Below, one piece after another: positions 23,149 through 35,454 of a DNA stretch of 64,000 bases; positions within the stretch are counted from its first letter, which is position 1, and every line of letters begins with the position of its first letter. Below the pieces are notes generated by a model. The model saw only the letters and a list, made by a program, of their open reading frames with translations, was not told where the DNA came from and ran no database searches. The position numbers and the translations under genes are program-made. This DNA is from Flammula alnicola. Lineage: Eukaryota; Basidiomycota; Agaricomycetes; Agaricales; Strophariaceae. The stretch lies in assembly GCA_015499995.1 (NCBI GenBank), contig JADNRV010000007.1, positions 248,001 to 312,000 of the forward strand, written 5' to 3'.

Positions 23149-25414
23149 CTAGACATCAGCAGAGCCCAACGGCTGCAACTCCAAATCCGCACTGTCCGTC
23201 GGTACGGAAAGGATGCGCAGGGTGTTGGTGTGGCCGAGCCCACCCTTCCAGCCTTGCACCGCAACGATGGTGGAGCCGGGCGTGATGATTTTCAGCGCCA
23301 GCGCATTCCTCAGTCCAAACCGAATTCGATTGTCCACCTACATGTGACACACCGATCAGCCAGGACTATTCCCGCGGTGATGGAAAATACGCACATCAGT
23401 CTGCCACTGGTGGGTTTCAATGCCTCTTGGTTCGGGGTACCAGAATGGGTAGCAACCACGGTGCAAGTGGATCTGCCTTGAAGTCTGCTGATTACGAGTG
23501 ACTGGAGAAAAAATATTAGGATCTAGAACACCTCCAGACCAGGAAATCCGTAACGTACCAGTGATAATTGGGACACTAGGGCGGTACTTGGAGATCAAAC
23601 GTGCGGTATTGCCACTGGTCGACAAAACGAGAATAGCACTGGCGCTCTGTTCAGAAGCAGCGGCAACAGCAGCAATGGCAACGGTTTCCGCAGTTTCGGT
23701 TGGGCGCGGTTGGATTGACCGGATGTCGTCGAAAAGGGGAGGGTAGCAAATGGCAGCCTCAGCCAGAAGGCAAGTCTCCGCCATCATGAGAACTTGAATT
23801 CTCTTCAATTGACGTGACTCCATAACACAACGAAATCACGCACCAGACTGGATAGGGTAGTTGCCCTTGGCGGTCTCTCCTGACAGCATAACACAGTCGG
23901 CACCATCGAGGACGGCATTGGCAACGTCACTGACTTCAGCACGGGTTGGGCGGGGATTGTACTAGAAATTCCTGAGAACTTGAATATAAATGAAGAGCAA
24001 AATTTCCTCACTGTCATAGACTATAAACATGGGCGTCTATTTAGTAATAACTCCGCCATAGAGCGGAAAAAACGCACCTCAAGCATCTGGGTTGCGACAA
24101 TGACGGGCTTGCCCACGATGTTGCACTTTGCGATCATCATCTTCTGCGCCAGGAAGACTTGGCTGGCGGGAATTTCAATACCGAGATCACCACGAGCAAC
24201 CATCACGCCATCTGTCTCCTTCAGAATCTCGTCAAAGTTGGCAACACCTTGTTCATTCTCGATCTTGACAATGATTTTAATGTTAGCGCCATCGGGTCCG
24301 AGAACAGTGCGAATGTCTTTGACGTCCTGGCCCTGACGGATGAAGGAAGCAAAGATCATGTCGACACCGTTTTTGACACCAAATTGCAAGTCCTTCTTGT
24401 CTTTTTCAGAGAGGGCAGGAAGGTCAACTTCAGTCTTGGGAAGATTGACACCCTTGCGCGAAGAGATGTTGCCGCTGTTCAAGGCGCGCACTCGGACGTT
24501 GGTTCCGTCAATAGCGAGGACCAAGAGCGACAAGATACCGTCATCGACGTAGATGAGCTTTCCCGGGGCAGTAACCTTGGGCAAGTTGACCTACGGCGGT
24601 TGGGTTGGAAAAATAAAAAGTTACGGAAAAGGGAGCAACGTACATAGTCGACCCACATAACCTGATCATCGCAGAGTTCATTGTACTTGGGATCGGTGGT
24701 GACGATGAATTCGTGTCCAGCGACAATGGGCCACTGTTGGATGATGTCAAAAACAGCTCGGGTGTATTTGATCGACGTCACATACGTCTTTCCCCTCCCT
24801 CGTCAGACCCGTGCGAATCTCAGGTCCTTTCTGTGCTTCTTGTTCAAATTCATTCAGAGCGGGGAAATTGTCGGCTTACGGTGTCCAGAGCAATCGCAAC
24901 CGGGCGGCCATGGGGATCCTCTGCATAAGTCCACTTTGTTAAGAGCATGTTGATTTATTTCGAGATAGTACTGGTGACTTACGGGCAACCATCGCCCTCG
25001 TGTTGTCGATTACGCTTTGGTGATATTCATAAGAACCATGGGAGAAATTCATCCGGACTGAAGGGAGGGTTAAGAGGTTGTAAAATGTTAGGAAATGACG
25101 ACACACATACCGACATTGACACCAGCGCGTCGCAGCTCTGCCAACTTTTCAACAGTGTTCACTTTGGGGCCTAATGAAAGAAAGAAAGAACGAAAGACAT
25201 AAAAAGCTTAGAACGAAACATCTTGATTGAATACATACCGATAGTGGCGATAATGGACGTCTGTGATTGAGTCTATCAGTGTTGAACGAGTCTAATGACG
25301 AAGACTGCATACCTTGCGCTTGTGCTTGTTCTCTTCGTTGGCAGTGAGAGCATGCTCAGTGCTCAAGGTTGAGTTCCACTCGAGTTGAGAGCGAATACCG
25401 TCAGCAGGATACAT
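23149..25414 (-). CDS. PYK1: Pyruvate kinase
   Basis: Pyruvate kinase makes pyruvate and ATP from phosphoenolpyruvate at the end of glycolysis. The ATG at 25414 gives [20 protein letters not shown]. Split exons give [89 protein letters not shown], the catalytic [18 protein letters not shown] (active Lys and Glu) and [30 protein letters not shown], then [20 protein letters not shown] and [15 protein letters not shown]. The C-terminal domain has [19 protein letters not shown] and ends in [11 protein letters not shown] at 23149. There are about nine introns. All catalytic motifs are intact. The 640-bp region upstream is shared with the divergent RBR gene and holds a TATATAAAG word near 25,590. 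Confidence 0.96.
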
Positions 25415-25980
25415 TTTGTCGATGGTTGTGGATGAAAGGGAGTTAGAGAAAGAGGAGTGGATTTAACAGAATGACTTAAAATAGCGGAGGTAGAGGGGAT
25501 GGCAAAGACTAGCAAACTCGCAGGGTTGTACTATAATCAGTAATCGATGAGAAGGTGCACGTTCATCTTTACATTATGTACAGGGCCCTTTATATATCGC
25601 TTGTGGCGGGTCGAGGCGCGCACGGACAGTTATGACGGCAAGTTCATCTGTTTCGCCCCATTTCGACTTGTGTGTCAGAGTTGGGGTCGACCAACGTTGT
25701 CTTCCCTAAATAACGGCCGCAAGTGGCTTTTTTGCCTCCGTGTACACCGTGGAGTACGCGTCGTCTCAGTTCACGCGACATTATGAGGTTGTTCATCCGG
25801 CGCGCGTAGCGAGGGTTCCAACACTCAGAAGTCAGGTGTGAGCTTTTCCTGGATACCAGACGGAACTAGCTGAATCACTGATATTCATAATAGTCTCTTC
25901 AGCGAATCACCGAGACAGAGGATGGCATAGTATGACATTCTTTGACTCGATTCTAATAACAGAGGGCTCCGAGAAGACTC

Positions 25981-25990
25981 TATTTATAAA
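25981..25990 (+). promoter_or_regulatory. TATA-like box of the RBR ligase gene
   Basis: TATTTATAAA lies about 61 bp before the ATG at 26051, a fitting distance for a fungal core promoter. Confidence 0.45.
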
Positions 25991-26050
25991 CCGCGGCCAG
26001 AGGGCTCAGCAGTATTTCCAATGCCCCCGCCATAAATAATGGCCTCGAAT

Positions 26051-27710
26051 ATGCATGTAGACCAGACGTCTTGTCAAGACCGACAGTTGGAGGAGTACGA
26101 GGTTTTAAAGGTGCGCATTTATCCATCCTAAAAGTACTGTGCAGTGTGCCGATGATGAGCGGGTTGGTTATCCACGTCATTAGGCCATATATCCGGATTT
26201 TATTTCAAATAGTTCTGCTTTTAGTACCGACAATATCATCCGCCTCAAGCTTGGCATCGAGTTACCCAGCGAAACAGGTTTTCAGATTTTCCATAGCACC
26301 CCAACTTACGGTCTGACTCTGCAAGCAACGTCGATAACGTTGTTATTCCTTCCACCCATCCTGATCGATGTCTATCTTCCCAAGGAATACCCATCATGCC
26401 AACCTCCTCAAATCCTCAGTATTTCTGCAGAGGCGCAATGGTTCTCGAAAGAGGACGCCCTGAGATCGACTTTGCTGGATAGTTGGCAACGCGGAGAAAC
26501 TATTCTTTATTCATGGATAGAGTTTGTTCGGAGCGGGCAATTTCTCCGAGAGTTGGATCCATCCGCTGGTGATGGCAATGTTGAGACCATTAGGTGAGTT
26601 CTCATCGCGCGCTCAAAGAGAGGGTGTCCATATGCTGACTGCGGCCATCGTGAAGACTTGTTCATGACGTTCCAGAAATCTTGATTGAAAGTCTGATACA
26701 ACATGATGCTAACGCGAGACGCATGGCCTTCGAAAAAGGATCTTACACATGTGCTGTCTGTCTGGAGGCACATCGAGGAACGAAATGTGTGCAGCTTTCT
26801 TGCTCCCATGTGTTCTGCAAGCCTTGTCTAGAAGAATTTTGGACGATATCCGTTCGGGAAGGCGAACTGACCAAGGTCAGATGCATTGACCTCGGATGCA
26901 TGAAGAGCAAAAAGGAAACCTCTGAAGAGGAGATCCAAGAAGTCCTTTCGAGCACTGCGTTCAGCAGGTGGAAATGGCTCAAAGAGAAACGCGAATTTGA
27001 GAAAGGTAAGACAACTACTACAACCGTTGAAGCCTGGGCTGACCTCTGTGAAAGATTCAGATCATATATACTGTCTTGTGTGCGATGGCCCTGTGAAGGC
27101 TCCAGACCATGGCCAAGAAGATGGGGCTTGGACTAGATTCCGACAGTGTTCCAGCTTTCACTTTACTTTCTGCAAAGTCTGTAAACGTGCTTGGTATCAT
27201 TTGTTTCTCTCCGTATTCCAATACCCCAACCCACTTGTTTCTCTCCAGGCATGGCCCAACGTTCGAGTGTCCTGTGCCGTTACAGGTTCTCATGCGATAC
27301 ATCGCCGCCATCACAGATAATGAAGACGACATGTGGCGCCAGAACACTGAACGGCAGTTCACCTTGTGGGTTCTAGATCGCCAGGTCAGGCATTTCCAGC
27401 AAGAAGCCGAGAAAGCTCGCCAGAAGGCTCTTCAAAAAGACAATTTCCGTCGTGAAAAGACATCAACCAACTTCAAATCGAGCGAAGAATGGCTCGCACG
27501 GTCAACTCAATGCTGTCCTCTGTGCGGTGCATATATTCAACGCACAGAAGGGTGTAATACTGTCAGTCTCGCCTCTTGCGCATATAACAGGGTTTTATTC
27601 TATGTGTGTGCTGATTTTCTCACCAGATGGTTTGTCGATGCGGACAGGTCTTTTGCTACGCGTGCGGAAAACCCGACATATCCCATAGATGTGTATCAAC
27701 TATTCGATGA
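26051..27710 (+). CDS. RWD-RING-IBR-RING E3 ubiquitin ligase (RNF14/Itt1-like)
   Basis: RBR ligases pass ubiquitin through a cysteine on RING2. The ATG at 26051 gives MHVDQTSCQDRQLEEYEVLK; after one intron an RWD domain continues (AIYPDFISNSSAF, IIRLKLGIELPSE, ILIDVYLPKEYPSCQPPQIL). RING1 is CAVCLEAHRGTKCVQLSCSH with VFCKPCLEEFW. The IBR region is YCLVCDGPVKAP to FTFCKVCKRAWHGP. RING2 starts at CCPLCGAYIQRTEGCN and ends MVCRCGQVFCYACGKPD with the catalytic Cys expected in CRCG. The short tail is ISHRCVSTIR. The RWD plus RBR order matches RNF14/Itt1, linked in other species to translation-termination and stalled-ribosome quality control; that role here is inferred from family. A decayed copy follows directly downstream. 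Confidence 0.88.
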
Positions 27711-27959
27711 CGCAATGCAATGAAGGGCTCGTGTTACTCATAGCAAAATCCTTTGCAATCCACTGGTTGGACGAAAATAACGGTCGGAAGATACAGCCGA
27801 GAGTAAATATAGGCCAATAAACTAGGCAGCTAATACGGCCAAAAATTGAAGGCGGCCAACTGTCATTCACACATCTTTTCAACGAAGTCGCGACCATGAG
27901 TGAGTGATATGATAATCATTGAATTCAGTTAACTTCGATGGTCGTCCAGCTTCTATTTA

Positions 27960-29050
27960 TACTTTACAGTGCATCGGATCTTGTTATCTTCAGCCTCGCT
28001 ATAAATGTTTCCCATTCAAAGAAGGTTGGAGGACAATGAATTATCAAGACCTGCGGATTTTCCCCCAAATCTTGCGTGATATACTTACACAGTGATAGAC
28101 CCTGTATCTGGACTTAATCATCTCAGATGAGTGTGCTTTTAGCGGCCAGAGCAAAATTCATCTCAAGCTTGGTATCGAATATCCGGAAGCAATAATGGCC
28201 CAAAGCGCACGAGGTCTTAGTGGCGATAACGATAGAACTGCCAACCCATCCTCCCTTCCACGTCGCCCTCATATTTTTTTATTGAATCCTGCAGGGCATT
28301 TATACGTACTCAGGTATGCGCGAAATTCACGATTCACCCCAGAAAGTGAGGTGAGATCTTCACAGATCGATGCACATGGCTGACAATCCGGAGAAACATT
28401 GACAATTCTCTATTTTTGGATAGCGTTTATTCTGGATGGACAGTTCCTCCAAGAGGCCAACCATGAGCTGGAGCTTCTATGATGCTCAAAACAGCGATGC
28501 TATCATGAGGTGAATTTTCATCGCACGTTCCAATGGAAGATGGTTTCGAGCGCTGACCGTATCTACAAAAGATTCCTCGTGATATTCAAACCCGAGGTAC
28601 GGCGCCCATCTTGTCGAGCATGATGCATATGTTAACGCGGCGTCAGAGCCTTTGCGATGTCTGCCCACGAGACACAGAAGAACAACGTTCTTGCTTGCGT
28701 ATCTAAATTCTAGCTATACATAGCGTGTTGTGGACAGGTGGAGATAGCTGACTGCTAGCATGAATTCAAAATGGTGAGTCGCCTTTGACCTTGATGCTAA
28801 TCCTGCGAAAGGATTCAGTTTATATTGTCCTGCATGTGAAGGCTCTCCTTACCTCGAGTAATTCTTAAAGGGTTCTGAAGCCACGAATTGCATGTGGCCA
28901 GAAAATAATCGTGAAATATTTTTCTTCGTCTCCGTACTTTCGTAGGTGTGGCGCATTTATTCAACCAGATGGCTGCAATACTCCACCAGCCCTGCGGTTT
29001 TTCTCATAGAAAGCTGATAAAAGTTTTCTAGGCGTACAGTATATATCAGG
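27960..29050 (+). pseudogene. Decayed tandem copy of the RBR ligase gene
   Basis: The segment keeps scattered matches, in the same order and strand, to the gene at 26,051-27,710. Near 28,025 GTTGGAGGA matches the first exon; at 28,105-28,190 the RWD part reads LIISDECAFSG and then IHLKLGIEYPE, against FISNSSAFST and IIRLKLGIELPS in the parent. Near 28,420-28,460 TGGATAGCGTTTATTC matches TGGATAGAGTTTGTTC; near 28,500 GAGGTGAATTTTCATCGC matches TTAGGTGAGTTCTCATCGC; near 28,615 GAGCATGATGCATATG matches AACATGATGCTAACG; near 28,950 TGTGGCGCATTTATTCAAC matches the RING2 start. The zinc ligands are mostly gone and no long frame survives, so it cannot code for the ligase. Confidence 0.72.
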
Positions 29051-29188
29051 TAACTCTGTTCACTCAATAACTTTGCTGACACGAGAATCCGAAATATGGA
29101 AGATGGACGATAGCAATTTAGGAGAGCGAGTACAAACTAATCGAACATTTGCATACATAAATAATCCAGACGCGAATCCACTGAACCC

Positions 29189-31969
<2,781 letters not shown>

Positions 31970-31976
31970 AATGGCG

Positions 31977-32018
31977 ACGCGTAGGAAGTGGTTAATTGCA
32001 AAACGCGACTAAACGCGT
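31977..32018. promoter_or_regulatory. Two ACGCGT (MCB) elements at the MCM3 start
   Basis: ACGCGT occurs at 31977-31982 and 32013-32018, 8 and 44 bp before the MCM3 ATG, with a partial AACGCGAC at about 32002 between. ACGCGT is the MluI cell-cycle box bound by MBF (Swi6/Mbp1-type) in fungi and controls G1/S genes. Function here is inferred from that precedent. Confidence 0.65.
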
Positions 32019-33501
32019 CAACTCTCGCAAGCATTGTCAAACTTGCGCAAATACGATTCGGCTGACCGGCACAAAAGTGCGCACTGCAATACTGTTACTG
32101 TACAATCATATGTTCCAATTACTCCCGCAGCGGTGAAAATTCAAAAGCCCGCTATATCTCTGGATCATAAGGACCTTTATCCGCGCTCATTCTACCCGCT
32201 CAGCAATGACACGACAGTGAACACTGAAGTCCAAGCATCGGACTCCGGGAGGACACCGTTGACACTGGAAGCAAACTTCCCCATTGGACACACAAATTTT
32301 CCAAGACAATTTTTCTCTCTGACAAGTCTGACGAAATGTCTCTGGGAAATGGAAGAACTGCTTCGCCTCCGCAGCCCTACTTGACTCTCAGGCAACATGT
32401 CTCCTGCCCTCGTATCAGTCGATACACATTTTTCTACGCCCTTGACATTCCACGGACTCAGCATGTCGGGGGTTGTGCCAACGCTTCGATGTCGTTCATG
32501 TTGCTCGTCCGCGCCCGCCAATACCATCGGTCTGAATCGGCCTCCATGTGCACCTCGGGCCCTTGGCTACTCCTCGTCGCAACCTTTGTCATATGAACAA
32601 TCCGTCACTCCAAAATAACATATCTACCCACACGCACGACATTCTTCGCTTCTCTCACCGTTTATCTGTCACTGGCACTGTAATAAGTCGACTCGGAGGC
32701 TAAAACTATGTTCTCTCACCGCCTTGACAAGCACCGTCGCCAATGGATATGATATTCACACACAAGAATGGGTTTGTAGAGACGAGGCCGCTCCCAGATC
32801 CGACCTAATTTCGTTATACTCTTTGTCTCCGAACCTTCGGGAAATGCTATAATGAACCAAAATTGAGGGGGGAAAATACTCGGACCTCCTTAACCCCTCC
32901 TGCACAAGCGTTTCTATCAGCATTAGTAATTACAAAGATATTTCGCCGTTCATATGCTTAATGGAGTACTTGCCACAGTTTTTTAGAAGCCGAGGTTAAC
33001 GCAGCTCATCAGTCCGGCTTTGACGTAGACAGGTTCTTCTGTTCTAGGAATGCCACTTTTGATAACTGTTGATGTGAAGCTGTGTGAGCCTTGTGTCGAT
33101 TTTAGGATTTCTCAACATTCATCTGCTCAACAATCAACCAACTAACTTGGGCATTGAATTGAGGGTGAAAGAAAAAAAGACAAAAGAAAGGAAGTACTAG
33201 GTATACTAAAACAACAGTCTCTTGAAGAAGGATTGTGGGGCTCTACCATAGGCTGGTGAGGAAGAGCCGAAACGAAAATAGAGAGTCAAGGAGCGTCAGG
33301 CAACAGGTCGCCGCAAAATAGAAGTGTGTGGGATGAGGGGACGGATCAATGGCTGCGGGCTTGGTGGGTTTTTGCTGCTCACTAGTCGTAGTAGTAAGCA
33401 CGGAATAAGGCAAGCGTAAACGTCGACTGGCGCAATCGGTCAGTCAATTCGGTGACGTTTAGCTAAAGAAAGGCTAGCTTACGTTGACGCATCATCATCA
33501 A
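32019..33501. other. Intergenic stretch, no supported gene
   Basis: About 1.5 kb between the MCM3 start and the end of the repeat-peptide gene. Frames of 70-116 codons exist around 32,034-32,620 on the plus strand, but none carries a motif or a convincing splice structure. A GA-rich patch lies at about 33,165-33,200. Confidence 0.45.
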
Positions 33502-33816
33502 TCACCAGTCTGAAGCGCGCTCTTCATTCTCTGACCGCCTCCAATCAGAGGCTACGCCACCGCGCGCTTCATTATCCGACCGTCTCCAATCGACACCACC
33601 ACGGGCTTCGTTGTCCGACCGTCTCCAGTCGACAGTTGCACGCGCTTCGTTATCTGACCGCTTCCAGTCGACAGCACCACGAGCTTCATTCTCCGACCGC
33701 CTCCAATCTGAGTTCCCGCGCCTCCAATCCGACTCTCCACGCCTCCAGTCCGAGGTCCTGCCTTCAACCTCCGCGACAGTGTCCCGTCTCCAATCAGAGA
33801 CACCAGCCTCCGCGAC
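33502..33816 (-). repeat. Imperfect coding tandem repeat of the peptide precursor
   Basis: Exon 2 is an in-frame tandem array with unit lengths, including the dibasic pair, of 11, 15, 7, 7, 13, 13, 13, 15 and 10 residues. The central 39-bp units are the most alike (about 80-90 percent identical by eye), with mostly silent or conservative differences, so the array has both expanded and diverged. Confidence 0.85.
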
Positions 33817-33952
33817 CTGATAAGAGAGGGTACGTCAGTTAACTACGGAATACAGCAAGGAGGAGATGTTGAATACGTACAGGGGCAGCTGCCACTGTCG
33901 AGGTCAAAAGGAATAATGAGATTACAGCGAGGTAACGAGATGCAAACAGCAT
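33502..33952 (-). CDS. Secreted Kex2-type repeat peptide precursor (nine Asp-Trp-ending units)
   Basis: Two exons (33952-33881 and 33816-33502, a 64-bp intron between in phase 0) give 128 residues. Exon 1 is a signal peptide ending ...STVAAAP. Exon 2 is entirely repeats, each ending in Asp-Trp: VAEAGVSDW, DTVAEVEGRTSDW, GESDW, GNSDW, SENEARGAVDW, SDNEARATVDW, SDNEARGGVDW, SDNEARGGVASDW and SENEERASDW. The first eight are followed by Arg-Arg or Lys-Arg (seven RR, one KR); the ninth ends at the stop codon. Dibasic sites between units are what Golgi Kex2 protease cuts, as in mating pheromone, epichloecyclin and ustiloxin precursors. Ends of every unit are conserved while the starts vary, as expected for processed products. 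The product is not recognised. No UstYa (DUF3328) oxidase is seen in the window. A TATA box lies 53 bp upstream. Confidence 0.8.
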
Positions 33953-34004
33953 TGCGGTAAGAGGGATGAGGAGGAGTAACTGATGGAGGTCCGCTAACCC
34001 ATTG

Positions 34005-34012
34005 CTTTTTAT
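34005..34012 (-). promoter_or_regulatory. TATA box of the repeat peptide gene
   Basis: ATAAAAAG on the minus strand (within GCATAAAAAGC) lies 53 bp before the ATG at 33952. The leader between is CT-rich. Strong core promoter placement, as for other secreted small proteins. Confidence 0.55.
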
Positions 34013-35454
34013 GCGTGGTTAAGCAAGATCAAATCCGATGGGTCCCGTGTGTCTGGACTCGGGGGAGGGAAACAAGTCAGGCCGTCTTTCCGCATCTGGT
34101 ACTTTGGGCACCCTGTCATGAATTCCCAGGACGGCGTCCTTTTTTTGGCCAGTTCGCAACATGTGTCTCCCAACTGACAGGTGTCGGCACTAATTGTGCC
34201 GTCCGCGAAAATAGATTTTCCGTGCGCTCTCTACGCATGATGGTGCATCATGCGGAGCTGGTCAAGAGGAACATATGTATACGCTGGATCCCAAGACGGT
34301 ATCGCGTTGCGTCCCAAAAGAGCCCAAGAGCAACTGCGGAAACCAGAGAGCGAAACCCGGGAAACCCTGAATACCAAGTAAATCCCAGATCAATGAACGG
34401 TGCCTTGAAATGCTCACACTCACACAGTCTCCTTAAATCAGGGCTTCCTTTCGATCATCGACCTTGCTACTAGAGTTTGGTTGTGCCTTCAGCTTCCTTG
34501 CAAGTTCCGCCTTGAAGAAAGTATATAGTCAGTATGTAAAGCATGCATCCTTGACAATGCTTCATCACCTGATTCTAGCTAGCATGCCAGAGCATCATGA
34601 TGCGATAGAAATCGATGACGCTGTGGCCCATCACAAGGTGCCCCACGTACGATAAACGTCAAGTCCAGTAAAGTCCTCGCAGTTGTGCATTTCAGAAGAA
34701 ACTGATCTTGTCAGAGCCCTAAAGCTTGGGAACGTACTAAGAAAAGGAATTCTTCAAGACAACGTCTTGCACCTGGATATTGCACCTGGATACCTATTCC
34801 AAGTGGAACGATCTTGAGTATTATTGTGAATGTGAAAAAACCATGCCTGTTTCGGACATATTTCGCAACGATGCCTCGGCAGAATGCATCGCACAGAAAT
34901 AGGTATCCTCTAGATTCACACTTGCAGTCAGCATTCATGTTTTGCTGGCGAGATGATTATAGAACATGCCGTTTGTTTACAACATACCTAAATTTATGTC
35001 CGGTAGAAAATTTCAAATATGTCGATTGCTTCCCTCCATTGACTATTGTCTGGAGGACAGCTAAACCGAGACTGCGGAGACCTGTATGACGGTGAGATGA
35101 CGAAGTGACACGCTTGAGATTACTTATCGCAACGTGAAACGATGTCGAAGAGCGAGGTACCTTCCGGCACTAGAAGCACCTACCACACAGATGTAAACCA
35201 AGGAGGAACCGATATCAATAAAATGGAGAGCCTTGACGATCAGTCCACGATGTTCATGGACTTGCTTTGATCCTTCAGGTTCTCTCGATCGTTGGATGGC
35301 TTCGCGGAAGACAGTTAAACTCTCCTTGGGAAGTAACCAACGTGCCAGAACAAGGCCATCGAATTGTTGGTCAGACGGAAATAAGCATGGGGTGCGACCG
35401 GATCATGATGTCATGTTGACTCTACATATGGTGTTACAGATAACTTGGAAAAGA
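34013..35454. other. Intergenic stretch, no supported gene
   Basis: 1.4 kb between the peptide gene promoter and the PRP17 end. A 152-codon plus-strand frame at 34,015-34,473 starts from GTG, lacks any recognised motif and overlaps the peptide promoter, so I do not support it. Otherwise nothing is visible. Confidence 0.45.

Noticed and set aside
32034..32618. Plus-strand frames upstream of MCM3
   Set aside because: Short, overlapping each other in different frames; no family and no splice joins.
33611..33820. Plus-strand Ser/Arg/Gln-rich repeat frame
   Set aside because: Shadow of the peptide repeat on the other strand; the minus frame has a signal peptide and regular dibasic sites.
34015..34473. 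152-codon plus-strand frame beside the peptide gene
   Set aside because: Starts from GTG, has no conserved motif, and overlaps the TATA region of the peptide gene.
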